Positions 48,737 to 56,791 of a DNA stretch of 64,000 nucleotides are shown piece by piece; position 1 is the first letter of the stretch; each line of letters starts with the position of its first letter. The position numbers were made by a program, and so were the translations under genes. The notes under the pieces are model-generated. The model did not search any database and was not told where the DNA came from. It saw only the letters and a program-made list of their open reading frames with translations. Origin of the DNA: Kitasatospora humi. GTDB lineage: Bacteria > Actinomycetota > Actinomycetes > Streptomycetales > Streptomycetaceae. The stretch covers positions 124,001-188,000 of the forward strand of contig NZ_JAJJPA010000008.1 of the NCBI RefSeq assembly GCF_020907985.1. Reading direction: 5' to 3'.

Positions 48737-51700
48737 CTAAGCGAGCACGAGGCCCGTGGTCTGGTTGCGTTTGCCGTTCTGGAGCGCCTGCGTCTGAAGG
48801 ATCTTGAACAGCTGTCGGCCGTCGACCTGGACGATGATCGGCGGCAGCTCGCCGGCAGCGGTCGCAGCCGCAGGGGATTGGCCGACTGCCAGGGCGCCGA
48901 GGCCGGCGCTACCCGCGACCGCGAGTGCACCGGCGTTCGCCACCGCTGGGCCGAACGCGGGCTGCATTGAGCCGATCTCCGTGGTCAAGCCGGTCAGTTG
49001 AGACCGCAGCGTTGGGATCTTGTTCTCGATGCCGTTGATCAGGCCGCCGATCAGCAGCTGACCGGCGGGCTGGAGGAGCACCGCGTCCTTCTCTGGCGGG
49101 CCCTTCCAACTGGTCAGCTCACTGGTCAAGTTGGTCAAGCTGTTCTTGACGCTGCTGATCGACGACTCGATACCGTGCACCAAACCGTGGATGATCTTGG
49201 ATCCAGCGTCCACCAGCCAGCGCTCGGCGCCGTTGAACACAGAGGTGATCTCGCCTGGCAGATTCGAGAAGAACGAGCCCACTACCGACAAAGCCGCAAC
49301 AATTCCGCGACCCGCCGGCTCGAACACGTTATGCCAGAGCCACAGCGCGGCCGTCTCGATAGCCTTGAATGCAACCTCTACTCCGACGCGGAACCAGGTG
49401 ACGTGATTCCAGGCGTAGATAACGATCGCCACCAAAGCCATGATCGCGATAATCACAAGGCCGATCGGATTAGCATCGAGCGCGACATTCAGCAGCCATT
49501 CGGCCGCCGTCAGAACGCCTTCCGCCACAGCACTTGCCAACGTGGCTGCCTTTTCCGCAATCCACGCAATTGCAGCGCGAGTCGCAGCGAGCGCGCTCTG
49601 GCCGGCTGCCACGGCAGTCTCCAGCAGGGACGCCGCAGCTGCCTTGCCCACCGTCGCCACAGACTGCAGGCCAGACACCATGCCCGACCAGGCCGACGCC
49701 GCACCAGCACGGGCCGCCTGGGCCAGATTCGAGCCCATAGTCAGGGCCGACGACCCAACCGACTTCAGCGTCGTCAGTGCATTGCTGCCGCCGTCCTTCA
49801 GTCCTTGCCACATATACGCGGCCCGGAATCTCGCTGAATTGAACGACGAGATCAAACTATCCTTTCCGGCCGACGCCTTTGAGGTCACGAAATCCCAGGT
49901 TGACGACGCTCCGGAAGATACCGTCTGCCAAGCCGACATGCCTTTCGAGGCTGCCGTTGTCAGTCCGTCCTTGACGGTCCCGGCCGCCGTGGAGACAGTC
50001 TGGTAGCCGCTCTGGATTCCGGTCCAGATCTGCTTCGCCTGGCTGAATGGAAACGTCACGATGTCCTTGGCCAAGCTGGCGATCACGCCAACCGGCTTGA
50101 GCACGGACAGTGCTGCGAGGCGGATCGCAAGTGGTACCAGCGCGACTGTGATCAGGTCACGCACGATGGTCTTGTGCTGGTCCATGAACTTCGAGACCGC
50201 CACCACGGCCGGACCCACCACACCGGACAGGATGCTCGCGATGGTGCGGAGTGCCGTCAGGCCAGCACCGCCCAGGAGTTGGAGCGTCGGCCCTGCGGCC
50301 TGCGCCAGGTCGCGGAACGCCTTGGCCGCCTCGCGGCCGAATGTCGACAGGTCGTCAGCCACCGTCTTGAGCTCGGCACCGACCTCCTGCCAGCCGGTCA
50401 GCGGCTGCGCGCCCGTGGTTGCCCCGCCGTGCTGTGCGCCGCCGGCCGTGGTCGCTACCCTGCCGGGCGTCCGCTTCTGCGCCTGGCCGTCGAAGCCGGC
50501 CGCGATCCCGCTGATCGCTGACGCGAAGTCGTGTACGACCGGCGAGCCCTTGGACTCGATCAGCGTGATGAACTCGGACAGCTTCGGGATCATGAAGTCG
50601 CCGAGCCGGATCATCACCGAGTCGAAGCCGGCGCGCAGCTGCTTCAGCTGTTGGCCCAGCGTTTGCTGCACCTCGGCGAAGCCCTGCACCTTGCCGGACG
50701 AGTCCGCCGTCGCGGATCCGACGGCCTTGATCGTGTCCGCGGTGGCCTGGAAGTTGTTGCCCACCGTGGACAGCGCCGCGTTCGCACCCGGGGCGGTGCC
50801 CATCATGTCTTTCAGCGCGGCAGCAAACCCGGACGTGCCCTCCGGTCCGGCCTTCGTCGCCGCCTGCGCGATGTACTCCATCGCGTCCGTCAGACCGTTC
50901 GGCCCGGCCAACTTGGCCTTCAGGACGTCGCTGGAGACGCCGTACTGCTGGAAGGCGTCGTACATCTTGTTCGTCGGGTTCAGCAGCGACCGCAGCGCCT
51001 GGGCCAGGTTCTGCGAGGCGCGCTGGGCGGTGAACCCGTGGTTCGTCATGTTGGCCAGCGCCGCCATGACGTCCTGGAAGCTGATCCCCGCCGCCGAGGC
51101 GGCCGGCACGATGGACGCGAACGACGCGGAGAAGTCCTGCAAGTTGGTCTTGCCCCGGCTGACCGCGGCGATCATCTTGCTGGTGATGTCGGCTGCGTCG
51201 GACGCCTTCAGGTGGTAGTCCGTCAAGACATCCGTAAGCGCCTGGGCCACCGTGGTGGTGTCCGCGCCCTCGGCTGCGGCACCTTGCGCGGCGGCCTTCA
51301 GCACGGTCAGGCCATCGGCAGCGTGGTACCCCGCGGCTTCCACGTAGTACATGGCCTTGCTCAGGTCGTCGGCCTTGACGCCGACTTGGCCAGCCATGTC
51401 GAGCATGCCCTGACGCACCTGGGCGAGCGCGGATTGCTGCTCGCCAGCGGAAGTGACCAGGCGGGTGGTGCTGGACTGGAAGTCTGTGGCCATCTTGACG
51501 GCCTCGTAGCCGATCCCGGCCACACCCAGCGCCGCGAAGTCGCTGGCACCCTTGACCACGCCGGACATGCCGAGCCACTTGCCACCCAGCTCATCCGAGG
51601 CGGCTGCCGCTTCCCGCGAGGAGGTGGTCGAGCGCGCCTGAGCGACGGCCAGCCGGTCGATCGCGGCCGCCGCCTCGTCGGCAGCGACCGTCAGCCGCTC

Positions 51701-51904
51701 CAGACTCGCAGCGGCCTCGGTGTCCCCGAGCGCCCCGCCGGCACCGATCCGGCCGAGGCTCGCCGCGGCCTCATCCGCCGCGACGTTCAACGCCTCCAGC
51801 TGGGCGATGAACTCGTCGGCCCCCGCCGCAGACATCGCCAGGCTTTCGGTGAAGGGGGCGGTGATCGCCCGGAGCGTGACCCACAGGTCGGCAACCTCAG
51901 CCAC
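48737..51904 (-). CDS. Tail tape measure protein
   Basis: A 1,055-residue tape measure of the TP901 type. The N-terminus has repeated helical modules (AADEAAASLGRIGAGGALGD, LTVAADEAAAAIDRLAVAQA). The TP901 core follows (FQSSTTRLVTSAGEQQSALA, GVKADDLSKAMYYVEAAGYH, TDVLTDYHLKASDAADITSK, ANMTNHGFTAQRASQNLAQA). Three hydrophobic stretches lie around residues 540-870 (e.g. LVIIAIMALVAIVIYAWNHV). It sets tail length and may enter the host membrane on DNA delivery. At 0.15 nm per residue the tail would be roughly 150-160 nm, which is inference. Confidence 0.93.
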   Translation of the reverse strand: MAEVADLWVTLRAITAPFTESLAMSAAGADEFIAQLEALNVAADEAAASLGRIGAGGALGDTEAAASLERLTVAADEAAAAIDRLAVAQARSTTSSREAAAASDELGGKWLGMSGVVKGASDFAALGVAGIGYEAVKMATDFQSSTTRLVTSAGEQQSALAQVRQGMLDMAGQVGVKADDLSKAMYYVEAAGYHAADGLTVLKAAAQGAAAEGADTTTVAQALTDVLTDYHLKASDAADITSKMIAAVSRGKTNLQDFSASFASIVPAASAAGISFQDVMAALANMTNHGFTAQRASQNLAQALRSLLNPTNKMYDAFQQYGVSSDVLKAKLAGPNGLTDAMEYIAQAATKAGPEGTSGFAAALKDMMGTAPGANAALSTVGNNFQATADTIKAVGSATADSSGKVQGFAEVQQTLGQQLKQLRAGFDSVMIRLGDFMIPKLSEFITLIESKGSPVVHDFASAISGIAAGFDGQAQKRTPGRVATTAGGAQHGGATTGAQPLTGWQEVGAELKTVADDLSTFGREAAKAFRDLAQAAGPTLQLLGGAGLTALRTIASILSGVVGPAVVAVSKFMDQHKTIVRDLITVALVPLAIRLAALSVLKPVGVIASLAKDIVTFPFSQAKQIWTGIQSGYQTVSTAAGTVKDGLTTAASKGMSAWQTVSSGASSTWDFVTSKASAGKDSLISSFNSARFRAAYMWQGLKDGGSNALTTLKSVGSSALTMGSNLAQAARAGAASAWSGMVSGLQSVATVGKAAAASLLETAVAAGQSALAATRAAIAWIAEKAATLASAVAEGVLTAAEWLLNVALDANPIGLVIIAIMALVAIVIYAWNHVTWFRVGVEVAFKAIETAALWLWHNVFEPAGRGIVAALSVVGSFFSNLPGEITSVFNGAERWLVDAGSKIIHGLVHGIESSISSVKNSLTNLTSELTSWKGPPEKDAVLLQPAGQLLIGGLINGIENKIPTLRSQLTGLTTEIGSMQPAFGPAVANAGALAVAGSAGLGALAVGQSPAAATAAGELPPIIVQVDGRQLFKILQTQALQNGKRNQTTGLVLA

Positions 51905-51925
51905 TGGCCACCCCCCATCGGTCGG

Positions 51926-52396
51926 TCAGTCAGCGGCGGTTGAGGCGGTCCAATCGATCGCGGCGAACGCCTTGACGAAGTTGACCTCGGCCTGGACCCG
52001 CAGCAGGCGGCTGGCGGGTTCCAGGAACGGGTACTTCGCGCCGTTCTTCAGCCCGGTCTCCAGGTAGAGGCCGTACCGGGAAGATGGAGTGCGGGAGTTG
52101 TATGGCGGGAGCTGGTCGGGCTTGAGTCCGACCTTGGTCTCCCAGCCGGTCGGGTTGCGCTTCACGGCCTCGCGGATGATCGAGCGCCGTAGCGTGCCCG
52201 AGATGACCGCCGGACCCATCCCCGGCGAGGCTGGCGTCGGCGTCCCCCGCGGGTGTCGGCCGTTGCTGGCGTTGGTCTTGGCCTGTTTGACCATCGCGTC
52301 GGCAGCGCCGATCAGTCCGGCTCGGGCGGCCGTCACGCCCTGGCGCTGCACACGAAGGAGCGCCTCACGTAGCGCTGCGGCGCTGAACTCCGGCAC
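51926..52396 (-). CDS. HK97 gp10-like head-tail/tail component
   Basis: A 156-residue protein with a helical N-terminus (AALREALLRVQRQGVTAARA) and the small beta/alpha core of the HK97 gp10 family (GTLRRSIIREAVKRNPTGWE, YGLYLETGLKNGAKYPFLEP, VNFVKAFAAIDW). Location between tape measure and chaperone is unusual for HK97 gp10, which is normally before the tail tube, so a tail role in this group is likely. Confidence 0.7.
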   Translation of the reverse strand: MPEFSAAALREALLRVQRQGVTAARAGLIGAADAMVKQAKTNASNGRHPRGTPTPASPGMGPAVISGTLRRSIIREAVKRNPTGWETKVGLKPDQLPPYNSRTPSSRYGLYLETGLKNGAKYPFLEPASRLLRVQAEVNFVKAFAAIDWTASTAAD

Positions 52397-52402
52397 TGGG
52401 CA

Positions 52403-52621
52403 TCACCCCCTCGCCGCGCGCTCGTTCGCCGCCCGCTCCGCCTCACGGCGAGCGCAGATCAGATCCCAGGTGAAGCGGCGCACGTAGAACGGCGTGTCCT
52501 GCAACTCCTGCCAGGACCAGCCCATCTCGCGCATCACCTCGAAGTCGACAAGCTCCTCCGGGGGCGGGCCGGAAGCCCACGTGCCCTCGTAGATGCTCTC
52601 TGCAGCCCAGATCACATCCAC
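52403..52621 (-). CDS. Tail assembly chaperone, downstream frame (probable -1 frameshift extension)
   Basis: A 72-residue frame with FEVMREMGWSWQELQDTPFY and an Arg/Glu-rich tail. It is in the -1 frame relative to the preceding chaperone gene and remains open for several codons before its GTG (GPDDPYLVDVIWAAESIY). The GTG lacks a ribosome site. Nearly all siphophages express the second chaperone only as a frameshift fusion, so translation is expected as an extension of the 52642-52989 product. Confidence 0.65.
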   Translation of the reverse strand: MDVIWAAESIYEGTWASGPPPEELVDFEVMREMGWSWQELQDTPFYVRRFTWDLICARREAERAANERAARG

Positions 52622-52641
52622 GAGGTACGGGTCATCCGGCC

Positions 52642-52989
52642 CTAGGCTCCCGCGCTGCGGACCTTCGCGATCTCCTCGGAGATGCGGTTCTGGATCTCCA
52701 TCGGCAGCTTCGCGACCAGTTCCGGCGTCGCCGGAAGCGGCAGCGGGGGCTGGTCGTCGTCCATCGAGGTGGCGTCGTAGACGTTCCAGGCGATCACCAG
52801 GCGGGCGATGACCGCCATGCCCGCCCGCAGGTTCGCGTCCGTGCCCGCGGCGTCGCCCGGCACCTCGTCCGGGATCAGGTCCTGGAGCGGGACGGTGCGG
52901 GGGTTGCGGATGATGACGTGCACGTTGTCGCCTTCCTCCGACAGGTCGGGGAAGGCGAGCATGATCTTGCGGTTGCCGTATCCGGCCAT
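52642..52989 (-). CDS. Tail assembly chaperone (gpG-like)
   Basis: A 115-residue protein located between tail tube and tape measure, the usual place of lambda gpG-type chaperones. It is alpha/beta with KIMLAFPDLSEEGDNVHVII, PLQDLIPDEVPGDAAGTDAN and a helical C-terminus (ATPELVAKLPMEIQNRISEE). It should coat the tape measure during tail assembly. GGAGCACC precedes the ATG. A TAG ends it; the -1 frame continues into the next ORF. Confidence 0.75.
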   Translation of the reverse strand: MAGYGNRKIMLAFPDLSEEGDNVHVIIRNPRTVPLQDLIPDEVPGDAAGTDANLRAGMAVIARLVIAWNVYDATSMDDDQPPLPLPATPELVAKLPMEIQNRISEEIAKVRSAGA

Positions 52990-53028
52990 GGTGGTGCTCC
53001 TCGTGAGGGGTTGGGGAGTTGAGAGGGG

Positions 53029-53100
53029 CCCGGCGCGGCGGTGGCGCGTCCCCGCGCCCTCACGCTCGCGCGCAGCACTGCCGCGCCGGGAGATGGTGGG
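53029..53100 (-). terminator. Hairpin between tail tube and chaperone genes
   Basis: CCCGGCGCGGC (53029-53039) and GCCGCGCCGGG (53090-53100) are exact complements enclosing a GC-rich 50-base loop. It is immediately after the tail tube stop, where phages often lower expression after the abundant tube protein. Confidence 0.65.
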
Positions 53101-53105
53101 CCGCC

Positions 53106-54281
53106 TCAGTAGGCGGTGGTCTGCCAGTTCTGCAGCGTGGCCTGGACGGCTCCGCCGTCGGTGCTGTTCCAGATGCCGGCGATGCTGAAGTCCGCCTGCG
53201 CGTAGGCCTGCGACATGTCGCGCTTGCCCTTGTACCAGGCGGACTTGGAGCTGGTCAGGGACAGGAGCTGGCCGCCGCGGCTGAGCGGCTGCTGGAGGCT
53301 CGCGGTGAGCGGCAGCTGCGAGTTCGCCAGGAACAGGCCCAGGTCGGTGTTGTTCTCGAAGATGGCCTTCAGCGTGGCGTCGAACTCCAGGGCCCCGGCG
53401 AACACTTCGCGCGGGCCCTGCGTTCCGTCCGACGAAGCGATGGCCTCGACGGCGCGCTTAATCGTCGCGTCCAGGGACTTGCCGCGGGTCGAGCTGGCGC
53501 CCGCGTTGGTGAGGGTCCAGGACCAGCCGAGCAGCGGATCGTACGAGCTGTACGTCTCGCTGACGCTGGAAGCGGAGACGGACGGGAAGCTGGTCAGCTT
53601 GCTGGACAGGGAGACCGCGCCCTTCGGGTCGATCTTCATCTGCAGCTCGGAGAATCGGGCGTAACTGCAGCTCAGGTACTGGATGGTGTCGTAGTACGTG
53701 AGCGAGTAGGTAGGCAGAGGAGTGCTCGGCGACTGCTTGAACGTGTGGGTGGTCGGAGTGAGCACCGGATCCGAAGAGGAGTGCGCGTTGGTCAGGCCCA
53801 CGCGGTTCGCGCCGATCTTGCCCAGCACCGTAGTCACGTTGGAGGTGTACGGGCCTGCGCCGGTCGCCGCGCCGTCCGTCCACGCGTACTCGATCGCAGC
53901 ACCCGTTCCGACCTTGACGACCGTGCCGGCCGCGAGCGACACAGGGGTCTGGATCGCGGTGGCCCCGACCGTGGTTGCGGCGCTCAGGGTGGTTGAGACC
54001 CCGGCCGTGACGGTGTCCGGGCCGATCGTGCCGCACAGGAAGTGCCCGGTCAGGTCCGGGTAGGCGGGGCAGTCGATCGTCCACTCCGCGTGCGACGGGC
54101 CGCCGTACGAACCGTGGAGGACCGTGTCGTCCCCCCGGATCGACTCGTCCTTGATCTGCTCGATCATGTCCTCGAAGCCGGAGGACCCGGTGTACGGGAT
54201 GCCGACTGTCGGGGCGACGTACGTGCCCGGCGTGGTCTCTTTGGCCAGGCCGAGCGTGCCGAGGCGGGCGAGCTGTGTCAT
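53106..54281 (-). CDS. Major tail tube protein
   Basis: A 391-residue tail tube protein. It begins LARLGTLGLAKETTPGTYVA PTVGIP, the common start of siphophage tube proteins, followed by beta-rich sequence with FEDMIEQIKDESIRGDDTVL, HAEWTIDCPAYPDLTGHFLC and WSWTLTNAGASSTRGKSLDA. Residues ~95-190 look like an inserted beta-sandwich with Thr/Ala-rich strands (TLSAATTVGATAIQTPVSLA). It precedes the chaperones and tape measure, the expected place. Confidence 0.85.
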   Translation of the reverse strand: MTQLARLGTLGLAKETTPGTYVAPTVGIPYTGSSGFEDMIEQIKDESIRGDDTVLHGSYGGPSHAEWTIDCPAYPDLTGHFLCGTIGPDTVTAGVSTTLSAATTVGATAIQTPVSLAAGTVVKVGTGAAIEYAWTDGAATGAGPYTSNVTTVLGKIGANRVGLTNAHSSSDPVLTPTTHTFKQSPSTPLPTYSLTYYDTIQYLSCSYARFSELQMKIDPKGAVSLSSKLTSFPSVSASSVSETYSSYDPLLGWSWTLTNAGASSTRGKSLDATIKRAVEAIASSDGTQGPREVFAGALEFDATLKAIFENNTDLGLFLANSQLPLTASLQQPLSRGGQLLSLTSSKSAWYKGKRDMSQAYAQADFSIAGIWNSTDGGAVQATLQNWQTTAY

Positions 54282-54284
54282 CGT

Positions 54285-54512
54285 CTACTCCTCGCTGGCC
54301 GTGCGGGCCCGGGCGGTGGTCTTGGCTGGGGCGGTCGGCGTGGTGTCGGCGGCGGCCGGAGCGGGTGACGGGGCGTCTGGGACGGGCTCGAACCCGGCGA
54401 TCGGCACCGGCCAGAGCACGGTTTCGCCGGGCAGCACAGTCGCCGGGATGGCCGGGACGTCGACCGGGCTGTCCCCGGGGTTGCGCTGCGGGTATGGGGC
54501 CGTGTCGGACAC
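54285..54512 (-). CDS. Short Pro/Ala-rich protein before the tail tube gene
   Basis: A 75-residue frame with an ordered-looking start (PATVLPGETVLWPVPIAGFE) and a Pro/Ala/Thr tail. It lies in the late operon with three bases to the tube gene, and has ATG with the terminator at 54535-54556 upstream. No recognised function; could be a minor tail decoration or an unstructured linker. Confidence 0.5.
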   Translation of the reverse strand: MSDTAPYPQRNPGDSPVDVPAIPATVLPGETVLWPVPIAGFEPVPDAPSPAPAAADTTPTAPAKTTARARTASEE

Positions 54513-54534
54513 GGGGGCCTCCGGAAAGCACGAA

Positions 54535-54556
54535 GGCCCCCGAGGCGTCGGGGGCC
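54535..54556 (-). terminator. Intercistronic hairpin upstream of the tube operon part
   Basis: GGCCCCCGA (54535-54543) pairs exactly with TCGGGGGCC (54548-54556) around GGCG. It falls between the tail-terminator gene stop and the next gene. Confidence 0.75.
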
Positions 54557-54569
54557 AGGAAGTTAGGGG

Positions 54570-55055
54570 CTAGTTGGTGATCTCGGTATCGTCGGCGTAG
54601 TAGACGACCTCGGCGTGGAACTCGCCCATCGGAAGGGTCTGTTCGGGGTCTTCGTAGGTAACGGTGACGTTGTCGGGGTTCTCGGCAACGCTGAGAAACC
54701 GGCCGCCGTGCGACTTGTCGCCCAGCTGCCCGTCGATGCGCTGGAGTAGCTTGTCGATCGCGGCGTCCAGGGCCCGCTGGTCGGTCTCGGCGCTGCCGGC
54801 GCCGGACGTGAGCGGCCAGACGACCTTCAGGTGGAACTCGTAGGTCGGCATTCGCCGGGCGTTGGCTGTTCGCCGCAGGTGGGTGTGCGAGCGCAGGACG
54901 AAGATGTTCGTGCTCTTCCTGCCGGGCGTGCGGGCTCGGTACGCCTGGATGTTCTGCCACGGGCCGCCCGCGCTGGCCGGCAGGAGCGGCAGGCCGTCGT
55001 TCACCGAGGTGTTCAGCCATGCGACCTCGCGGTCCACGGCGTCGGCAGTGCTCAT
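54570..55055 (-). CDS. Tail terminator / tail completion-like protein
   Basis: A 161-residue protein, alpha/beta, with DREVAWLNTSVNDGLPLLPA, a basic loop (SHTHLRRTANARRMPTYEFH), DQRALDAAIDKLLQRIDGQL and a final strand MGEFHAEVVYYADDTEITN. Size and position just before the tail tube indicate a gpU-type terminator. GGAGG precedes the ATG, which overlaps the stop of the NUMOD3 protein (ATGA). Confidence 0.7.
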   Translation of the reverse strand: MSTADAVDREVAWLNTSVNDGLPLLPASAGGPWQNIQAYRARTPGRKSTNIFVLRSHTHLRRTANARRMPTYEFHLKVVWPLTSGAGSAETDQRALDAAIDKLLQRIDGQLGDKSHGGRFLSVAENPDNVTVTYEDPEQTLPMGEFHAEVVYYADDTEITN

Positions 55056-55666
55056 CGGCGGGGCCTCCTGCGATGGCTGGTGTGGCGGCGGGTCACGTGC
55101 CGGCGGGCGTGCCGCCTGGCGGTACGGCGATGGGCACGGTGCGAGGCGTGGCGGTGGCCGCCGTGGTGGTGCCGGTGCTTGCCCCGCATGCGGGCCGCGA
55201 GCTTGGCGCGCGCCGCAGCCGACATGTGCCGCTTCGCGCCGGGCTTGCGCCGGTGGTGCTTGCCCTTCATCCGCGCCGACAACTTCGCCCTGGCCGCAGC
55301 AGACATCGGATGGTGCTTGGGGTGACGGCCCTTCATCCGCGCGGCGAGCTTTGCCCTCGCAGCGGCCGACATCTTGTGATGGCGGCCCTTCATGCGGGCG
55401 GACAACTTCGCCCGCGCGGCCGCGCTGAGCTTGTGGCCCGCGTGGTGCCGCCCCTTCATGCGGGCCGACAACTTGGCGCGGGCCGCCGCAGACATCCGGT
55501 GCCCGGGATGATGCCTGCCGCGCAGCTTCGCCGAGATCTTGGCCCGGGCGGCGGCCGACATCGGGTGCCCGCGGTGCGGATGAGGACGGCCCCGGAGCCG
55601 AGCGGAGATCTTCGCCTTGGTCGCCGCCGACATCTTCCGGCGAACCCCGTGATGCGCCCACGCCAC
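55052..55666 (-). CDS. Basic protein of seven NUMOD3-like repeats, no nuclease domain
   Basis: A 204-residue, very basic protein built from seven tandem copies of a ~20-25 residue unit of the form MSAAARAKLSARMKGRHH (copies begin near residues 12, 36, 58, 80, 99, 121 and 148). The unit matches NUMOD3, the DNA-binding helix-turn motif found after GIY-YIG or HNH domains in homing endonucleases. Here no catalytic domain exists; the last ~45 residues are His/Arg tail (ASHRAHRRTARRHARRHV). Strong charge suggests DNA binding or condensation, like a phage histone. It is between the connector and tail terminator with overlapping stops and starts, so it is co-expressed with virion genes. Confidence 0.8.
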   Translation of the reverse strand: MAWAHHGVRRKMSAATKAKISARLRGRPHPHRGHPMSAAARAKISAKLRGRHHPGHRMSAAARAKLSARMKGRHHAGHKLSAAARAKLSARMKGRHHKMSAAARAKLAARMKGRHPKHHPMSAAARAKLSARMKGKHHRRKPGAKRHMSAAARAKLAARMRGKHRHHHGGHRHASHRAHRRTARRHARRHVTRRHTSHRRRPRR

Positions 55667-55669
55667 CGG

Positions 55670-56332
55670 TCAGCGCCTGCTGTACGGGGCGAGCATCTCC
55701 AACGCGTCCGCCCGCAACGCGTCCGGATCGTGCCCGCTGCGCCCGTCCACCGGGTCCAACTGCTTGACCGCCATGCTGGCGGCCATGAACTGGCAGGCCT
55801 GCACCAGATCCGCTGGAACGGTCGCGTACCCGCCGGAGTAGGTTACCACGATCGTGGTGCCCGGCGGGACGAACGTGCCCAGCTGGAACCGGACATGGCC
55901 GGTGTCGGTCTCGTACTGGACCGTGGAGACGTTGACGGACTGCGTGCCCGAGTAGGACCGCAGCAGCGCGATGTTGGAGATGCTGCCCGTCCACAGCTCC
56001 GGGTACCGAGCCGGGAACTCCCGCACCCAGAAATGCCTGACGAGCAGAGTCGAGCCGAGGGACTGTGCCCGGCTGAAGCCGAGCTGGCTGGTGGGGTCGA
56101 GCGGGACGTAGGAGTCGAGCGCGTCCTCGATGTCCATGGCGTCCGCGCGCTGCGTCTCGACCAGCGCGGCGAACGGGACCAGCCGCCGGTCGCAGGCAGA
56201 CTCGCACGCGCGGGTGGCCTGCAGCATCAGGTCGGACTGGGCCTGCGCAGAGTAGCCGGAGACCAGGTTGGCGAACGGGCCTTCGGTGAACTGGGCGACG
56301 GTCGCGAGCGGTACGGGGGTGTCGAGGGTCAC
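55670..56332 (-). CDS. Head-tail connector / adaptor protein
   Basis: A 220-residue protein with helical adaptor features (FANLVSGYSAQAQSDLMLQA, TRACESACDRRLVPFAALVE) and a beta-rich middle (YETDTGHVRFQLGTFVPPGT, TIVVTYSGGYATVPADLVQA) typical of gp6/gp15-type adaptors. Position after the capsid gene is correct. A run of G bases precedes the GTG as ribosome site. Confidence 0.75.
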   Translation of the reverse strand: MTLDTPVPLATVAQFTEGPFANLVSGYSAQAQSDLMLQATRACESACDRRLVPFAALVETQRADAMDIEDALDSYVPLDPTSQLGFSRAQSLGSTLLVRHFWVREFPARYPELWTGSISNIALLRSYSGTQSVNVSTVQYETDTGHVRFQLGTFVPPGTTIVVTYSGGYATVPADLVQACQFMAASMAVKQLDPVDGRSGHDPDALRADALEMLAPYSRR

Positions 56333-56386
56333 CGCAGCGTCCCCCCTTTCGCTGGTGCTTGGTCAGGGGTTGGCTGCGGCGCGGAG

Positions 56387-56704
56387 TTACTCGGTGGCGG
56401 TGCTGTCCTTGCGGGTGCGGCGGCGGGACGGCGTGTCGCTGACCTCGGTCTGGTCGGTGCTCTCGGCAGAGCCCGGGGCTTCGGTGATCTCGGTGGGATC
56501 GCTGTCCTCCGAGCCGGCCGGACCGGCCTGGCTGGGCGTCTCGCCGATCTCGGCCGGGGCCGCGACTTCGACGAATCCGGCGCCCGGGATGTCGAGCAGC
56601 TCGGCGCCCAGGTCGTCATCGACCTCGATGACGTCGTCCAACGTCCGCCACTCCAGGCCGCCGGGCGCGGCGCCAGGCACGCCGCTGGTCTTACGGATCC
56701 ACAT
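56387..56704 (-). CDS. Small acidic protein after the capsid gene
   Basis: A 105-residue protein. The N-terminus is short and structured (MWIRKTSGVPGAAPGGLEWR, then TLDDVIEVDDDLGAELLDIP), and the rest is acidic Ser/Thr/Glu-rich and probably disordered, ending in a basic RRRTRKDS. Many actinophages carry such a gene between capsid and adaptor. It follows the capsid terminator. Function unknown. Confidence 0.65.
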   Translation of the reverse strand: MWIRKTSGVPGAAPGGLEWRTLDDVIEVDDDLGAELLDIPGAGFVEVAAPAEIGETPSQAGPAGSEDSDPTEITEAPGSAESTDQTEVSDTPSRRRTRKDSTATE

Positions 56705-56739
56705 GGGCGTCCCTCTCGTGATCTTCTCGGATGCCTACC

Positions 56740-56784
56740 AGCAGTGCGGGCCCGGCCGTTGAACCGGCCAGGCCCCGCACTGCT
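56740..56784 (-). terminator. Terminator after the major capsid gene
   Basis: AGCAGTGCGGG (56740-56750) and CCCGCACTGCT (56774-56784) are exact complements, and a second stem (GGCCGG/CCGGCC) lies within. It follows the capsid stop by eight bases, a common way to boost capsid over downstream genes. Confidence 0.85.
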
Positions 56785-56791
56785 CGAACTG

